Source of the DNA: SIG701 sp045539595
GTDB taxonomy: Bacteria; Bacillota; Clostridia; Oscillospirales; CAG-272
Reading direction: 5' to 3'
Length of the DNA stretch: 14,391 nt
Assembly (NCBI GenBank): GCA_045539595.1
Contig: JAZQFQ010000105.1
Coordinates: forward strand, 1-14,391
The position numbers and the translations under genes are program-made. Positions 1-9,715 of this stretch are shown here, piece by piece (the stretch's first letter is position 1; each line of letters opens with the position of its first letter). Below the pieces are notes generated by a model. It did no database searches and had not been told where the DNA came from. It worked only from the letters and a program-made list of their open reading frames with translations.

Positions 1-1278
1 TTCTGGCCTCCCTCCGGTGAGGTTACCGTAGTAACTTATCAGTCCGTTGGTCGCGAGGCAAATACCGGCGTATCTATGATCATCGACGTTGCCCTCGGTC
101 AGGCAGGTACCTGGACCCTGGCAGACGGCGAAAGACAGAGACTGTACACCTACGATTCTCAGGGTAACCTGCTGTTCATCTTCGGTGACAACGGTCCTCA
201 GCTGGGTAACAACAACAGCATTTCTTCCATTTGCTATCAGAACGATAAGCTTTTGGTTCTGGATCGTACCAATAACAGCTTTACCATTTACAAGCGCACC
301 GCTTACGGCGAAAGCCTTATGGCGGCGATCCAAAACGTAGAAGACAGAAACTACGACCAGTCCGCTAAGTTCTGGCAAGAGGTTCTGCTGAGAAACTCCA
401 ACTTTGATGAAGCTTACATCGGTATTGCAGATAGCTACTACCGTGCAGGCGAGTATGAAAAGGCGCAGGAATTCTACGCAGCATCCTACGATGAAAAGGG
501 ATACTCCAAGAGTTATTCCAAGATTCGTAAGGGCTGGATCGAAAATTACATCATTCTGATCCCCATCGTTGTAGCAGTCGTTGCGGTTCTCATTGCCAAG
601 TTCTTCGGCTATGCAGCGAAGGAAAACGTAAAGGGACAGGTGATGAAGGACAAGCGTACCTTCAAGGAAGCCGCCCTGTACGGCTGTCACGTGATCTTCC
701 ATCCCTTCGACGGTTTCTGGGATCTGAAGCACGAGAAACGCGGTTCCGTCCGCAGTGCCTTCCTGATTCTGGTGATCACCATCGCCGCATTCACCTACCA
801 GGGCGTAGGTACCGGATATATCTTTAATCCCCGTCAGAGTGGTTATCTGAATATCTTCGGCCAGATCCTGTCCGTAAGCGTACCGCTTCTTCTGTGGGTT
901 GTGGCTAACTGGTGTCTGACCACCCTGTTCGAGGGCGAAGGCAGCCTGAAGGATATCTTCGTGGCCGCTTGCTACTCCCTCACTCCTATGCCGCTTCTCA
1001 TCATCCCCTCCGTTATCCTGTCCAACGTTCTGGCGGCATCGGAGGTGCAGATCATCAATCTGCTTGTGGATGTGGCATTTGTATGGATGTTTGTCCTTCT
1101 GTTCCTCGGTATGATGGTCACCCATGACTACTCCATGCTGAAGAACGTGGCAACGACGGTCGGTACGATTGTCGGTATGGCATTCATCATGTTCCTGGCG
1201 ATTCTGTTCTCCAGCTTGATGGCGAAGATCGTCGGCTTCATTTCCGGCATTATCGTAGAAATAAATTACCGCATGTAA
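1..1278 (+). CDS. NHL/TPR/Yip1 membrane protein (5' truncated by window edge)
   Basis: The reading frame is open from base 1, so the start lies upstream; 425 residues are visible. Residues about 1-100 contain beta-propeller-like NHL units (for example YTYDSQGNLLFIFG at 49-62 and KLLVLDRTNNSFTIY at 83-97). Residues about 103-165 form a TPR-like helical pair (DEAYIGIADSYYRAGEYEKA). A membrane segment follows at about 183-205, then a Yip1-type integral domain at about 225-415 with four or five hydrophobic helices and the Yip1-like stretch EGEGSLKDIF...CYSLTP. The propeller and TPR part is probably outside the cell and the Yip1 part in the membrane; that topology is inference. It is the first visible gene of an operon with a DUF5696 protein and two ABC permeases, 22 nt upstream of the former, which suggests an accessory role in sugar or glycan uptake. 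The biochemical function is unknown. Confidence 0.8.
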   Translation, partial: FWPPSGEVTVVTYQSVGREANTGVSMIIDVALGQAGTWTLADGERQRLYTYDSQGNLLFIFGDNGPQLGNNNSISSICYQNDKLLVLDRTNNSFTIYKRTAYGESLMAAIQNVEDRNYDQSAKFWQEVLLRNSNFDEAYIGIADSYYRAGEYEKAQEFYAASYDEKGYSKSYSKIRKGWIENYIILIPIVVAVVAVLIAKFFGYAAKENVKGQVMKDKRTFKEAALYGCHVIFHPFDGFWDLKHEKRGSVRSAFLILVITIAAFTYQGVGTGYIFNPRQSGYLNIFGQILSVSVPLLLWVVANWCLTTLFEGEGSLKDIFVAACYSLTPMPLLIIPSVILSNVLAASEVQIINLLVDVAFVWMFVLLFLGMMVTHDYSMLKNVATTVGTIVGMAFIMFLAILFSSLMAKIVGFISGIIVEINYRM

Positions 1279-1300
1279 CCGGGGGAAAGGAGAGAATAAA

Positions 1301-4300
1301 ATGAATATGAAACGAATCACATCCGCTGTCCTGTCCCTGGTCATGGCACTCGGTGCCATTGTTCCCGCGTCCATTCAGCCCGTTTCCGCTGCGTGGGAGG
1401 ATAAAGTTGATAGTGATGGCAAGCCCATCATTAAGTATACAACCGATGCCTACACCGATCCGGAAGCTAAGCTGGCGGACATGATCATGGTAAGAGAGCA
1501 GAACGGCCACCAGATCTGGTTTGAGGAATTCACCGGTGAGATCGCCTACAAGGATCTTGCCAGCGGACAGATCCTCTTCTCCAATCCGTGGGACATTGCT
1601 GCTACTTACAATAAGGCAACAGACAGCACCAAAGCCCAGCTGCTTTCCCAGCTTATCATTACCTTCACCGACAACGGCGCGCAGAAAACCATGTACAGCT
1701 ACACGGAAGCTGCACTCCGCGGTCAGATTACCTACAAGAATATCAAAAACGGTATTCGTGTGGAGTACATGATGGGTGAGGAAAAAACCACCCGTCTCGT
1801 ACCCCGTATGATCGAAAAATCCCGTTTTGAGAAGTTGATCCTGGAGCCTATCAAGGACGACTTCCAGTGGGGTAAGGTTGAGTCGTTCTACTCTCTGAAG
1901 GACCCCTTCGATTCTTCTCTGACCGACCGTCAGATCATCGAGATGCAGACCGCATTCCCCGCAACCCAGACCATGGCGATCTACACCTACTCCGATAACG
2001 CCAAGGCAAAAGAGATCAAGACGGTTGAAAACATCATCAAAACCTGGTGTACTGAGTACTCCTATGAGGAGTTGGAGTATGACCACGACATGACCGGTTA
2101 TTCCGGCGATGACGCTGCTCCGCCGCTCTTCAAGCTGGCTATCGAGTATACCATCACTCCCGACGGCGATCTGGAAGCCAGACTTCCCGCCAACGGTATT
2201 CGTTTCGACGAATCTGCTTATCAGCTGAAGACGGTGGCGCTCCTGCCCTACTTCGGCGCCGGCAGCAATGCCTACACCGGCTACACCATGATCCCCGATG
2301 GCAGCGGTACGCTGATCCGTTACGAGGATGTTAAGGGTGGTTACAACGTTTCCGGTCAGATGTATGGCGCGGACTACGCATACCATACCATCTCCAATCA
2401 GCATACCCAGACCATGAGATGGCCTGTGTACGGTAACGTAACCAACTACGACAAGACATGGAAAGAGGATGTTGAGGTCGTTGTGAGCGAAGAGACTACC
2501 GATGCGGACGGAAAGGTTGTTCCTGCTGTTACCAAAACCGAAAAGGTGGAACGCGAACTGAAGCAGAGCAACGGATTCCTGGCTATTATCACCGAAGGTG
2601 ACTCCCTCACCTCCCTGATGAGCTCCCACGGCGGCTCCCTCCACTCCTTCAATACCGTATACCCGATCTTTACCCCCCGTCCCAGCGACTCCTACAATCT
2701 GGCAGCATCCATTTCTGTTGGTGCCAATACGTCCTGGACCGTGGAGTCCGAGCGTAAGTACACCGGCAGCTACCGCATCCTGTTCAAAATGCTGACCGAT
2801 GATAAGGTTGCCGAGACGAACAATCTGACAAACACCTACAGCGCCGATTATGTGGGCATGGCTAAGGCTTACCGCGATTATCTGTATCAGAACGGTGCCC
2901 TGACCGCCCTGGCGGATACTACCGACAATATCCCGCTGTACATCGAAACCTTCGGTTCTACCGTTACTACGAAGCGCATTCTGTCCTTCCCTGTGGAAGT
3001 GGATGTTCCCCTTACCACCTTCGAGGACATCAAGGCTATGTATGACGAACTCACCGAGATGGGGGTAGGCCGCATCAACTTCCGTCTGACCGGTTATGCC
3101 AACGGCGGTATGTATGCCACCATGCCTTACCATCTGAAGTGGGACGACGTGGTCGGCGGCGCGGATGGATTCCGCGATCTGATCGCCTACTCCAATGAGA
3201 AGAACTTCGGTATCTTCCCGGACTTCGACTTTGCGTATATGGGTTACTCGGAATTCGGCGATGGCGTAAACCTCCGCAAGCATGCGGTTAAGACCATCGA
3301 CGACCGTTACACCAGCAAGAGAAACTACGACGCGGCTACCCAGTCCTTCAGCAGCATGTTCAGTCTCTGTATTTCTCCCTCTGTGTACGAGTACTTCTAC
3401 AATAAGTTCGCATCCAACTATGCGAAGTATGAGCCCAAGTCCATCTCCGTTTCCACTCTCGGTACGGATCTGAACTCCGACTTCGACGAGGATGAGCCTT
3501 ACAACCGCGAGGACTCCAAGAAGTTCACCATGGAGATCCTCCAGAAGATCGACGCGGATTACGAGAATGTGATGATCAACGGCGGTAACGCATACACCCT
3601 GCCGTACGCAAACCATATCGCATTCATCGCAACCGACAGCTCCCGTTATCTCCAGGCCAGTGAGGCCATCCCGTTCATCGGTATGGTTCTCCACGGATCC
3701 AAGTACTTCTCCGGTTCTCCCATCAACATGGAAGGCGATATCAAGTCTGCGATCCTGAAGGCCATCGAAAACGGCTCCAGCCTGTATTTCATCCTCTCCA
3801 AGCAGAACACCAGCCTTCTGAAGGAAGATATGCTGCTCAGCGCATATTACTCCGTTTCCTACGATATCTGGAAAGACGAAGTGGTTGAGCACTACAATAC
3901 CCTGAACGATGTTACCAAGGATCTGCAGACCTCCAAGATCGTGGATCATGAGTTCCTGTTTGCAGAGCGTATCCCCGATGCCGATGAGATCGCAGCCGAT
4001 GAGGCAGCGGTTCTGAAGGCTGAAGAGGAAGCGAAGGAAGCAGAAGCCAAGAAGAAGGAAGAGCAGGAGCGTGAGCGTCTGTTTGCTGAGCTCCACGGCC
4101 TGACCTATGTGGCTCCTGTGGAAACACCGGAAGAGGATGTTACGGACGACACGACAGAGGAAACTGAACCCGTCGAGGAAGAGTCAACTGAGTACGTGAA
4201 GACCAAGTATACCACCACATCCGGCTCTGTTGTTCGCGTAGAGTATGAAGGCGGCGTAAACTTCCTTCTGAACTACAACTCGTTTGACATCACCGTTAAA

Positions 4301-4354
4301 TATAACGGCACTACCTACACCATCGAAGCTCTGGGCTTCGTACGTATCGACTGA
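1301..4354 (+). CDS. Secreted DUF5696-family protein, glycosidase-like
   Basis: This encodes 1017 residues. The start is supported by a GAAAGGAGAG ribosome binding site at 1285-1294. Residues 1-30 form a classic Sec signal peptide (MKR, hydrophobic core, cleavage after PVSA before AWED); there is no lipobox cysteine and no C-terminal anchor, so it is probably released or held by a partner. Residues about 60-340 look beta-rich and end in the IPDGSGTLI stretch that I associate with DUF5696. Residues about 540-800 look like a TIM-barrel: IPLYIETFG (about 544), GIFPDFDFAY (about 637) and LGTDLNSDFDEDEPYNRED (about 720) put acidic residues at strand ends, as in glycoside hydrolases. Residues about 905-930 are a charged coiled coil (EEAKEAEAKKKEEQERE), followed by a Glu/Thr-rich linker and a small beta domain of about 45 residues. 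It lies between Yip1 and permease genes. Glycan binding or cleavage is inference; no activity is proven by the sequence. Confidence 0.75.
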   Translation: MNMKRITSAVLSLVMALGAIVPASIQPVSAAWEDKVDSDGKPIIKYTTDAYTDPEAKLADMIMVREQNGHQIWFEEFTGEIAYKDLASGQILFSNPWDIAATYNKATDSTKAQLLSQLIITFTDNGAQKTMYSYTEAALRGQITYKNIKNGIRVEYMMGEEKTTRLVPRMIEKSRFEKLILEPIKDDFQWGKVESFYSLKDPFDSSLTDRQIIEMQTAFPATQTMAIYTYSDNAKAKEIKTVENIIKTWCTEYSYEELEYDHDMTGYSGDDAAPPLFKLAIEYTITPDGDLEARLPANGIRFDESAYQLKTVALLPYFGAGSNAYTGYTMIPDGSGTLIRYEDVKGGYNVSGQMYGADYAYHTISNQHTQTMRWPVYGNVTNYDKTWKEDVEVVVSEETTDADGKVVPAVTKTEKVERELKQSNGFLAIITEGDSLTSLMSSHGGSLHSFNTVYPIFTPRPSDSYNLAASISVGANTSWTVESERKYTGSYRILFKMLTDDKVAETNNLTNTYSADYVGMAKAYRDYLYQNGALTALADTTDNIPLYIETFGSTVTTKRILSFPVEVDVPLTTFEDIKAMYDELTEMGVGRINFRLTGYANGGMYATMPYHLKWDDVVGGADGFRDLIAYSNEKNFGIFPDFDFAYMGYSEFGDGVNLRKHAVKTIDDRYTSKRNYDAATQSFSSMFSLCISPSVYEYFYNKFASNYAKYEPKSISVSTLGTDLNSDFDEDEPYNREDSKKFTMEILQKIDADYENVMINGGNAYTLPYANHIAFIATDSSRYLQASEAIPFIGMVLHGSKYFSGSPINMEGDIKSAILKAIENGSSLYFILSKQNTSLLKEDMLLSAYYSVSYDIWKDEVVEHYNTLNDVTKDLQTSKIVDHEFLFAERIPDADEIAADEAAVLKAEEEAKEAEAKKKEEQERERLFAELHGLTYVAPVETPEEDVTDDTTEETEPVEEESTEYVKTKYTTTSGSVVRVEYEGGVNFLLNYNSFDITVKYNGTTYTIEALGFVRID

Positions 4355-4371
4355 GAAAGGGGAGTTACATA

Positions 4372-5349
4372 ATGAGTGCAAAAGTGAAAAATAATGATCT
4401 GTTCGCCTCTACCGGTCGAAAGAAAAAACGCGGCGCATCTCTGGACGTGAGAAAAGCGCGTGCGGGCTGGTGGTTCGTAATGCCCTTTATCCTCGGTTTC
4501 CTGCTGCTGTATCTGCCGGTCATTTATGACTCCATCAAGTACAGCTTCCACGATATCAAGATGCTGACGGGCGGCGGCTTCAAGTTGGAATGGGTTGGCT
4601 TTGAGAATTACAGCAATGCTCTCTTTGTAGACCCGAACTTCGTACAGAAATTGGGCGCGGGTGTTACCCAGCTCATTCTGGACATTCCGGCCATCGTAAT
4701 CTTCTCTCTGTTCGTTGCGATCTTGCTGAACGGCAAGATCGCCGGACGAGCAGCGTTCCGTGCGATCTTCTTCATCCCTGTACTTCTGACTACCGGTCTG
4801 ATTGCAGAGATCGACGCCTCCAACACCCTCGCCAACTACATGGGTGACTCGGAAGGCATTGACACCGGTTCCGGCGAGAGCCAGGTGGCCGAGATCGTGT
4901 CCGTCATGGATATCGAATTGCTGTTCCGGGATATGATGATCGGTACAGAGTTGGTTCAGTATGTAGTAGAGCTCGTTAACAACATCTTCAACATCATCAA
5001 CCGCTCCGGTGTACAGATGCTGATCTTCCTCTCCGGACTGCAGTCCATCTCCCCGGCCATCTACGAGTCCTGCTCTATCGACGGCGCGAGCGGATGGGAA
5101 ACCTTCTGGAAGATCACCCTTCCCATGGTAAGCCCGATGATTCTGGTAAATGCCGTGTATACGGTCATCGACTCCTTCACATCGTCGAGCAATACCGTCA
5201 TGCAGTATATCGAATCCCAGAGCCCGACGGCTTACGGTGACCCCATCACATCGGCCATGTCCTGGATGTACTTCCTCATCGTCATCCTGATGATCGCCGC
5301 TGTAGCCGGTCTGGTTGGTGCATTCGTGTTCTACCAGAGAAAAGACTAA
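4372..5349 (+). CDS. Carbohydrate ABC transporter permease, MalF/UgpA type
   Basis: A 325-residue inner-membrane subunit of a sugar ABC importer, which would pair with the permease encoded next. The start has AAAGGGGAG at 4356-4364, 7 nt upstream. Hydrophobic helices lie at about 33-52, 97-119, 127-146, 213-231, 251-268 and 297-321. The EAA loop that docks on the ATPase is clear at 231-251 (YESCSIDGASGWETFWKITLP, quoted here in parts: SCSIDGASGWETF, then KITLP). Between the third and fourth helices is an acidic insert of about 60 residues (about 150-210: MGDSEGIDTGSGESQ...VNNIFNIINRSG), which on standard topology faces outside and is longer than in classical MalF/UgpA cores. The basic N-terminus (GRKKKRG) fits a cytoplasmic start. 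No ATPase gene is in the window, so a shared MsmK-like ATPase elsewhere is likely. The substrate cannot be told. Confidence 0.9.
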   Translation: MSAKVKNNDLFASTGRKKKRGASLDVRKARAGWWFVMPFILGFLLLYLPVIYDSIKYSFHDIKMLTGGGFKLEWVGFENYSNALFVDPNFVQKLGAGVTQLILDIPAIVIFSLFVAILLNGKIAGRAAFRAIFFIPVLLTTGLIAEIDASNTLANYMGDSEGIDTGSGESQVAEIVSVMDIELLFRDMMIGTELVQYVVELVNNIFNIINRSGVQMLIFLSGLQSISPAIYESCSIDGASGWETFWKITLPMVSPMILVNAVYTVIDSFTSSSNTVMQYIESQSPTAYGDPITSAMSWMYFLIVILMIAAVAGLVGAFVFYQRKD

Positions 5350-5367
5350 GAAAGGAGGCACGTTTCT

Positions 5368-6438
5368 ATGAATCATGTTGAAACCACTACTAAAATTACC
5401 AAGGAAACCAAGAACCGCATCCGCGTGGACTTTGAACGTACTCCTTTGATGGAACGCCTGAAGGCGAAATTCGTAAACACCTTCTTCTTCAAGAAGGTCC
5501 TGGTTTACCTTTTCAAATTCCTGTTCCTGCTCGGTATTTCCTACGTAATCCTGTTCCCGTTCTACTCGAAGATCGCGTCCTCCTTCATGAGCCCCAGCGA
5601 TTTCGTAGATGTAACGGTTCGTTTGATCCCCAAGCAGCCGACCCTCGGCACCTACAAAGCCATCATTGCCGATAACGGTTACTTTACCGCATTCTTCAAT
5701 ACGCTGCTTTTGTCCGGTGCCTGCGCTATTTTGCAGACTTTCGTCTGCTGCGTGGTTGGCTACGGTTTCGCGAAGTTCAAATTCAAGGGTAACGGCCTTC
5801 TGTTCCTCCTGGTTATCTTCACGATGGTTGTTCCCCATTCCACGATCCAGTTGTCCATGTTCATGAAGTTCCGTTACTTCGATATCTTCAAGATCGGCGA
5901 AGTCGGCGGTCTGTTCAATCTGTTGGGCGGCGGTATCTTCGAATGGATCAACATCCTGCCGGATACCTCTATCAGTTTGCTGAACACCATGTGGCCTCTG
6001 ATCATCATGTCCGCCACCGGCCTGGCATTCAAGAACGGACTGTACATCTTCATGCTCCGTCAGTTCTTCAAGGGCGTTCCGGACGAACTGGAAGAGTCCG
6101 CATATCTGGACGGCTCCGGCGTGTTCAGAACCTTCTTCCAGATCATTCTTCCTCTGTCTGTGCCCATGCTGATCACGGTCTTCATGTTCGCATTCTCCTG
6201 GCAGTGGACGGATAACTTCTACTCCGAAGTGTTCTACACCATCGGCGGACCCACCCTGATGCCCGATATCATCAAGGTGCCTAAGTCCCTGGATACCAAG
6301 TACGCGGGCGAAAACATGTATGTTGCCGCTATCCGCAATACTTGTGGTATTCTGATTCTGCTCCCCCTGCTGATTCTCTACTCCTTCATGCAGAGATACA
6401 TCATCCAGGGTATCGAGCGCTCCGGTATCACAGGCTAA
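5368..6438 (+). CDS. Carbohydrate ABC transporter permease, MalG/UgpE type
   Basis: A 356-residue second permease of the same importer, preceded by the best ribosome binding site of the operon (AAAGGAGG at 5351-5358). Six hydrophobic helices are visible, at about 45-66, 107-131, 143-163, 206-222, 260-277 and 326-342. The EAA motif is at 242-262 (ESAYLDGSGVFRTFFQIILP), with the Asp-Gly pair used for ATPase docking. As in its partner, the external loop between helices three and four is enlarged (about 168-205: FDIFKIGEVGG...WINILPDTSI) compared with a typical MalG. The N-terminal 45 residues are hydrophilic and basic, hence cytoplasmic. The gene is last in the operon: a long hairpin terminator starts 10 nt after the stop. 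Confidence 0.9.
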   Translation: MNHVETTTKITKETKNRIRVDFERTPLMERLKAKFVNTFFFKKVLVYLFKFLFLLGISYVILFPFYSKIASSFMSPSDFVDVTVRLIPKQPTLGTYKAIIADNGYFTAFFNTLLLSGACAILQTFVCCVVGYGFAKFKFKGNGLLFLLVIFTMVVPHSTIQLSMFMKFRYFDIFKIGEVGGLFNLLGGGIFEWINILPDTSISLLNTMWPLIIMSATGLAFKNGLYIFMLRQFFKGVPDELEESAYLDGSGVFRTFFQIILPLSVPMLITVFMFAFSWQWTDNFYSEVFYTIGGPTLMPDIIKVPKSLDTKYAGENMYVAAIRNTCGILILLPLLILYSFMQRYIIQGIERSGITG

Positions 6439-6447
6439 TACAAAGAC

Positions 6448-6481
6448 AAAAGGCAAAGCGTTTCGCTTTGCCTTTTCTTTT
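6448..6481 (+). terminator. Rho-independent terminator of the transporter operon
   Basis: A perfect 13-bp stem: aaaaggcaaagcg (6448-6460), loop ttt (6461-6463) and its complement cgctttgcctttt (6464-6476), then a cttttg tail. It lies 10 nt after the second permease stop and marks the operon end. The A/T flanks make it usable on the other strand too. Confidence 0.9.
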
Positions 6482-6493
6482 GCCCAAATCATG

Positions 6494-6563
6494 ACCACCG
6501 GTTCAACCGGTGGTTTGCACAGCCCCTATAAGGGGCTATTACCGGCTTAACCCCTAAAAGGGG
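6494..6563. repeat. Cluster of three perfect short palindromes
   Basis: Three adjacent hairpin-forming units lie in gene-free DNA. Unit 1 (6494-6514) has 10-bp perfect arms accaccggtt / aaccggtggt around a single c. Unit 2 (6521-6537) is agcccct-ata-aggggct. Unit 3 (6551-6563) is cccct-aaa-agggg. There is no open reading frame and no clear promoter. They are probably an interspersed intergenic repeat of gut Clostridia; that family identity is from memory and unverified. The run from 6564 to 6619 shows nothing I can name. Confidence 0.75.
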
Positions 6564-6619
6564 CACCGAGCTATATTATCGCATCACACGCACTGCAACC
6601 CATAAACGGGTAGTTCCCC

Positions 6620-6800
6620 ACCAAGGCTCCCTTGTGGCGAGAAACAGGTTTCTCGAGGAGCTGTCAACCGACTTCGACGATGCGAGTTGGCATTCGCCAA
6701 CTCGAAATGTCGCGGTGACTGAGGGATTGTCACAACCCCTCCGAGCAAAATCAATAGATTTTGCCCACCTCCCCTTACACAGGGGAGGCTTTTTTATTGC
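6620..6800. repeat. MITE-like element of nested hairpins
   Basis: The ends are imperfect inverted repeats: caaggctcccttgtg (6622-6636) against cacaggggaggcttt (6778-6792), matching at 12 of 15 positions. Three perfect internal hairpins sit inside: cgagaaac/gtttctcg (6638-6655), cgagttggc/gccaactcg (6683-6704) and gcaaaatc/gattttgc (6745-6764). Outer pairs enclose them, such as gctcc (6626-6630) with ggagc (6657-6661), and gtca...tgac around the second. The rightmost arm folds locally (cctcccc/ggggagg, 6768-6788) before a T-run and may also stop + strand transcription. No protein is encoded. It resembles the ctcccttgtg...ctgagggattgt repeats of gut Clostridia as I remember them, with hairpins inserted in the arms. 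Confidence 0.75.
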
Positions 6801-6862
6801 TCCGCTCCCTTTCTTCCCCCGGTAAAACAGGGGGGGTATTTCCACGCCTTAAAGGCACCCAA

Positions 6863-6897
6863 TAAAAAACCGGAGTGACGGAAACGTCACTCCGGTT
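6863..6897 (-). terminator. Rho-independent terminator of alaS
   Basis: A perfect 12-13 bp stem, (a)accggagtgacg at 6868-6880, loop gaaa at 6881-6884, then the complement at 6885-6897. On the - strand it is followed by a run of six T (A run 6864-6869 on +). It begins 8 nt past the alaS stop codon. Confidence 0.93.
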
Positions 6898-6905
6898 CGT
6901 TTTGT

Positions 6906-9539
<2,634 letters not shown>

Positions 9540-9566
9540 GGAAATAACTCCTTTGCTTTGCTGATA

Positions 9567-9587
9567 TATGATAGATTTTTTATCATA
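9567..9587 (-). other. Small hairpin in the alaS leader
   Basis: tatgata (9567-9573) and tatcata (9581-9587) form a perfect 7-bp AT stem around a 7-nt loop in the roughly 55-nt untranslated leader, about 12 nt from the ribosome binding site. It is weak and its role is unclear. The leader is far too short for a T-box. Confidence 0.4.
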
Positions 9588-9599
9588 GTAATACAGTTT

Positions 9600-9628
9600 A
9601 TTATAGCACGCCGCGCGGTGCATGTCAA
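9600..9628 (-). promoter_or_regulatory. alaS sigma-A promoter
   Basis: On the - strand, TTGACA (9628-9623) and TATAAT (9605-9600) are separated by exactly 17 nt, a perfect consensus. The start of transcription should fall near 9593. The spacer, gcaccgcgcggcgtgc read on the - strand, is very GC-rich and nearly palindromic. Confidence 0.92.
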
Positions 9629-9671
9629 CGAAAGGAGACGAAAATATGCCCACTTCCGGCGGGAATCCGAG

Positions 9672-9702
9672 AAAAAATGCCGCCGCACAGGGATGCGGCA
9701 GC
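9672..9702 (-). terminator. Terminator of the mnmM-vanY unit
   Basis: Read on the - strand: gctgccgca, loop tccctg, tgcggcggc (9702-9679), a 9-bp GC-rich stem with one G-T wobble, then attttttctc. It lies 14 nt past the carboxypeptidase stop and upstream of the alaS promoter, so the two units are separately transcribed. Confidence 0.9.
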
Positions 9703-9715
9703 ATAATTTTCGTGT

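Noticed and set aside
1250..4096. A 948-codon open frame on the - strand opposite the DUF5696 gene
   Set aside because: It has no ribosome binding site or promoter, and its Val/Leu/Gly/His-rich composition is the mirror of codon use in the well-supported + strand gene. The + strand protein has a signal peptide and family motifs.
4315..6498. A 727-codon open frame on the - strand opposite both permeases
   Set aside because: It would run across two clear permease genes and a terminator. The Glu/Asp/Gln/His-rich product is what one gets from reading membrane-protein codons backwards.
6494..6800. CRISPR array
   Set aside because: The palindromes differ from each other and are not evenly spaced; there are no repeated units with unique spacers and no cas genes.
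9540..9671. T-box riboswitch upstream of alaS
   Set aside because: The promoter lies so close that the leader is only about 55 nt, with no specifier or antiterminator structure.
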